From Veillonella absiana (lineage in GTDB: Bacteria; Bacillota; Negativicutes; Veillonellales; Veillonellaceae): a stretch of DNA of 64,000 nt. The position numbers were made by a program, and so were the translations under genes. Shown piece after piece: positions 62,344 through 64,000 of this stretch. The DNA is taken from NCBI RefSeq assembly GCF_032970905.1, contig NZ_JAWJZA010000004.1, one strand, 5' to 3'. The notes under the pieces are model-generated. The model searched no databases. It was not told the origin of the DNA and worked only from the letters and a program-made list of their open reading frames with translations. Within the stretch, counting starts at the first letter, position 1; each line of letters begins with the position of its first letter.

Positions 62344-63682
62344 TCGATTACAATATTGGGCTAAAGTACAGCCTAATCATATAGCCATCGTTATGGATGA
62401 CACTGAATATACATATGCCATGTTATGGCATATGGTGAAAGCTAGTGTTACTGATGGTTATATATTGAAATCTAATGCCGTTGCTAGTGACGCTTCTATG
62501 ACTGTTATAGATTCCAATACAGACATTTCGGTGAAACCTCATTTAGAAATGGAAAATGGCGTTCATCTCATCGAATCAGAATATCTATTGGAACAATGTG
62601 TAGCCTGGTTATCGGATTTAGCGCAAGGTATATATCCTCTGGTGTGCCATAAGAATTTAAGCCAAGAACGACGTGAAGCCATTATTGATACGTGCACCCG
62701 AAGTGATTATATAATTCCTGAAAAGGCTAATTTTGGTGTGTTAACATCGGGGACGACGGGAACACCAAAAATACTGTGGCGTTCTGAGCAGAGTTGGGCC
62801 GATTTCTTTGATGAACAAAACAAGGTTTTTCACATTGATAAAGACACGAGCATGTTTGTACATGGCAGTTTTAGTTTTACTGGCAATATGAATATGATTA
62901 TTGGTGTATTGTGGGCGGGTGGAACGATTGTTAGCACGGATTCCATTATGGACCGAAAATGGATTCAGTTAATGCGCAATCGAGCTGTATCTCATGTGTA
63001 CATGTTGCCTACGAAATTGCGCATGATTTTACGTCATTATAAGGAGACTCTTGACTCCGTACAATATATTATTGCGGGATCCCAAACACTAGACCAAGAA
63101 TTGTTAGAAAATTTAAAAATTGCTTTTCCACAAATGCAGTTTATCGTCTATTATGGCGCATCTGAGTTAAATTATATTACTTGGTGTACCGATGAGGAGT
63201 GGCTCAAGCATCCCGGTACGGTGGGAAAACCATTTGATGGTGTTCAGATAGTAGAGCGTGATGGACTTATCTATGTGGATACGCCTTATGGCATAGAAGG
63301 CATAGAGCGACCATTTACCGTTCATGACCGTGGATATATTACGGATGAAGGTTTCTTGATGTTCCAAGGACGACAAGGGGAAGTTATCAATCGCGGAGGC
63401 TATAAACTCTATATCAATGAAATCGAGCAAGCTATCCAAGAACTTAACTCTGTTGATCAGGTTGTTGTCATAGGGATTCCTGATTTATTGCGGGGCGAAG
63501 AAATGGTATGTTATGTAGTACCGAAACCTACGGCTCCGGAAGAAGTGGTGAAACAGGATATTCACGGACGATTGATTCCGGCGGAACGGCCAAAGGAAAT
63601 TATTTACGTTTCTGAAATTCCTTTGACAGATTGTGCAAAAGTTAATAAAAATCTTCTCAAAGAATGGTATAATAAAAAGTAA
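62327..63682 (+). CDS. AMP-forming acyl-CoA ligase (YhfT-like)
   Basis: 451 residues, short for the family (usually 500 or more). The phosphate loop is LTSGTTGTPKILW, followed by YYGASELNYI, HDRGYI and GRQGEVINRGGYKLYINEIE; the late lysine is kept in DCAKVNKNLL. The ATG at 62327 lies 17 bp inside the thiolase gene, with GGAG upstream. It should activate a carboxylic acid with CoA; the substrate is not known, and pimelate or a related diacid is an inference from bioY and the BirA site. Confidence 0.87.
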   Translation: MSIIVNRLQYWAKVQPNHIAIVMDDTEYTYAMLWHMVKASVTDGYILKSNAVASDASMTVIDSNTDISVKPHLEMENGVHLIESEYLLEQCVAWLSDLAQGIYPLVCHKNLSQERREAIIDTCTRSDYIIPEKANFGVLTSGTTGTPKILWRSEQSWADFFDEQNKVFHIDKDTSMFVHGSFSFTGNMNMIIGVLWAGGTIVSTDSIMDRKWIQLMRNRAVSHVYMLPTKLRMILRHYKETLDSVQYIIAGSQTLDQELLENLKIAFPQMQFIVYYGASELNYITWCTDEEWLKHPGTVGKPFDGVQIVERDGLIYVDTPYGIEGIERPFTVHDRGYITDEGFLMFQGRQGEVINRGGYKLYINEIEQAIQELNSVDQVVVIGIPDLLRGEEMVCYVVPKPTAPEEVVKQDIHGRLIPAERPKEIIYVSEIPLTDCAKVNKNLLKEWYNKK

Positions 63683-63687
63683 TACCG

Positions 63688-63720
63688 AAGCACTGACTCG
63701 TGGTAGGTCAGTGCTTTTTA
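63688..63720 (+). terminator. Rho-independent terminator of the operon
   Basis: AAGCACTGAC pairs with GTCAGTGCTT, followed by TTTT. It ends the hydratase-ligase operon. Confidence 0.88.
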
Positions 63721-63761
63721 CTTGCAAGATATACTATTCATTTACTTTCATAGGTGAGACT

Positions 63762-64000
63762 ATGCAAATTAATAAAGCAATTTTAGAAATATTTGATTTT
63801 ACATCCTCCTTGGCGGTGTATTCAGAGCATGAACTCAAGGTAGGTGACGAATCTATACAGGAATATATTGGGGCTCATGTAACAAAAGCCATGAAAGATT
63901 CAGGTTTACGATTAGGTACATTACATGAATATAGCCCGATGGGTAAGGAGATTGTAGCCTATCGTCAAGGGGATAAATCCTTTGTGGAACTTTCAAAAGA
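63762..64000 (+). CDS. Nucleoid-associated protein (NdpA/NA37-like), partial
   Basis: The first 79 codons are present and the gene runs out of the window. It begins MQINKAILEIFDF, with later HVTKAMKDSGLRLGTL and VAYRQGDKSFVELS, the N-terminal pattern of the 37-kDa nucleoid-associated family. GGTGAG lies before the ATG. Confidence 0.75.
   Translation, partial: MQINKAILEIFDFTSSLAVYSEHELKVGDESIQEYIGAHVTKAMKDSGLRLGTLHEYSPMGKEIVAYRQGDKSFVELSK

Overview
The window looks like a chromosomal segment of a Negativicutes bacterium, most likely Veillonella or a close relative. The DNA is AT-rich. Gene order and protein families are those of Firmicutes (purR-glmU-prs-pth; decarboxylase-tmk-holB-yaaT-trmN6-rsmI-metG-tatD; yabE, rnmV and ksgA). 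An LptD-type outer-membrane LPS assembly protein shows a diderm envelope. The genus is inferred from protein style and synteny, not from a database search. No rRNA, tRNA or CRISPR array was seen.

Layout. 1-180: structured right end of an IS200/IS605-type element (omega-RNA-like). 0.3-5.3 kb: exported 3D-domain protein, purR, glmU, prs, pth. 5.5-9 kb: TAXI-type TRAP transporter operon. 9.2-18.1 kb: conserved Firmicutes replication/translation block. 18.4-23.7 kb: polyphosphate operon of two Ppx/GppA proteins and Ppk1, the second Ppx apparently a pseudoenzyme. 24.3-25.3 kb: YabE-like cell-wall protein. 25.3-28.1 kb (minus strand): a metal-homeostasis operon (YcgQ-like protein, permease, two G3E GTPases) that carries several deletions and a frameshift. 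28.3-31 kb: msrAB and a FetAB-like ABC exporter. 31-33.6 kb: rnmV, ksgA, a LigB-type dioxygenase. 33.7-41 kb: gltS, prfC, topB, DEAD-box helicase.

41-49.3 kb is a metal and membrane region: feoA-feoB and a FeoB-associated Cys-rich peptide, with several Fur-box-like sites, then a DUF6110-like protein with an unusual P-type ATPase, a pair of unrecognised membrane proteins, and an ECF transporter S component. At 49.49 kb lies a 47-codon gene for a six-cysteine SCIFF ranthipeptide precursor, followed by its radical SAM/SPASM maturase. hypF-hypC-hypD-hypE (hydrogenase maturation) follow. 56.4-59.8 kb holds three envelope genes: two exported proteins, one with coiled repeats, and LptD.

60.0-63.7 kb is a five-feature unit: a BirA-like operator overlapping a near-consensus promoter, then a MaoC-like hydratase, bioY, a thiolase and an AMP-forming acyl-CoA ligase. 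I read it as a biotin-responsive operon that couples biotin uptake to a possible pimeloyl-CoA route of reverse beta-oxidation type. The window ends inside a nucleoid-associated (NdpA-like) protein gene.

The most interesting items are the biotin-regulated acyl-CoA operon, the small SCIFF gene with its maturase, the paired active/degenerate Ppx proteins next to Ppk1, and the deletion-scarred G3E/permease operon.
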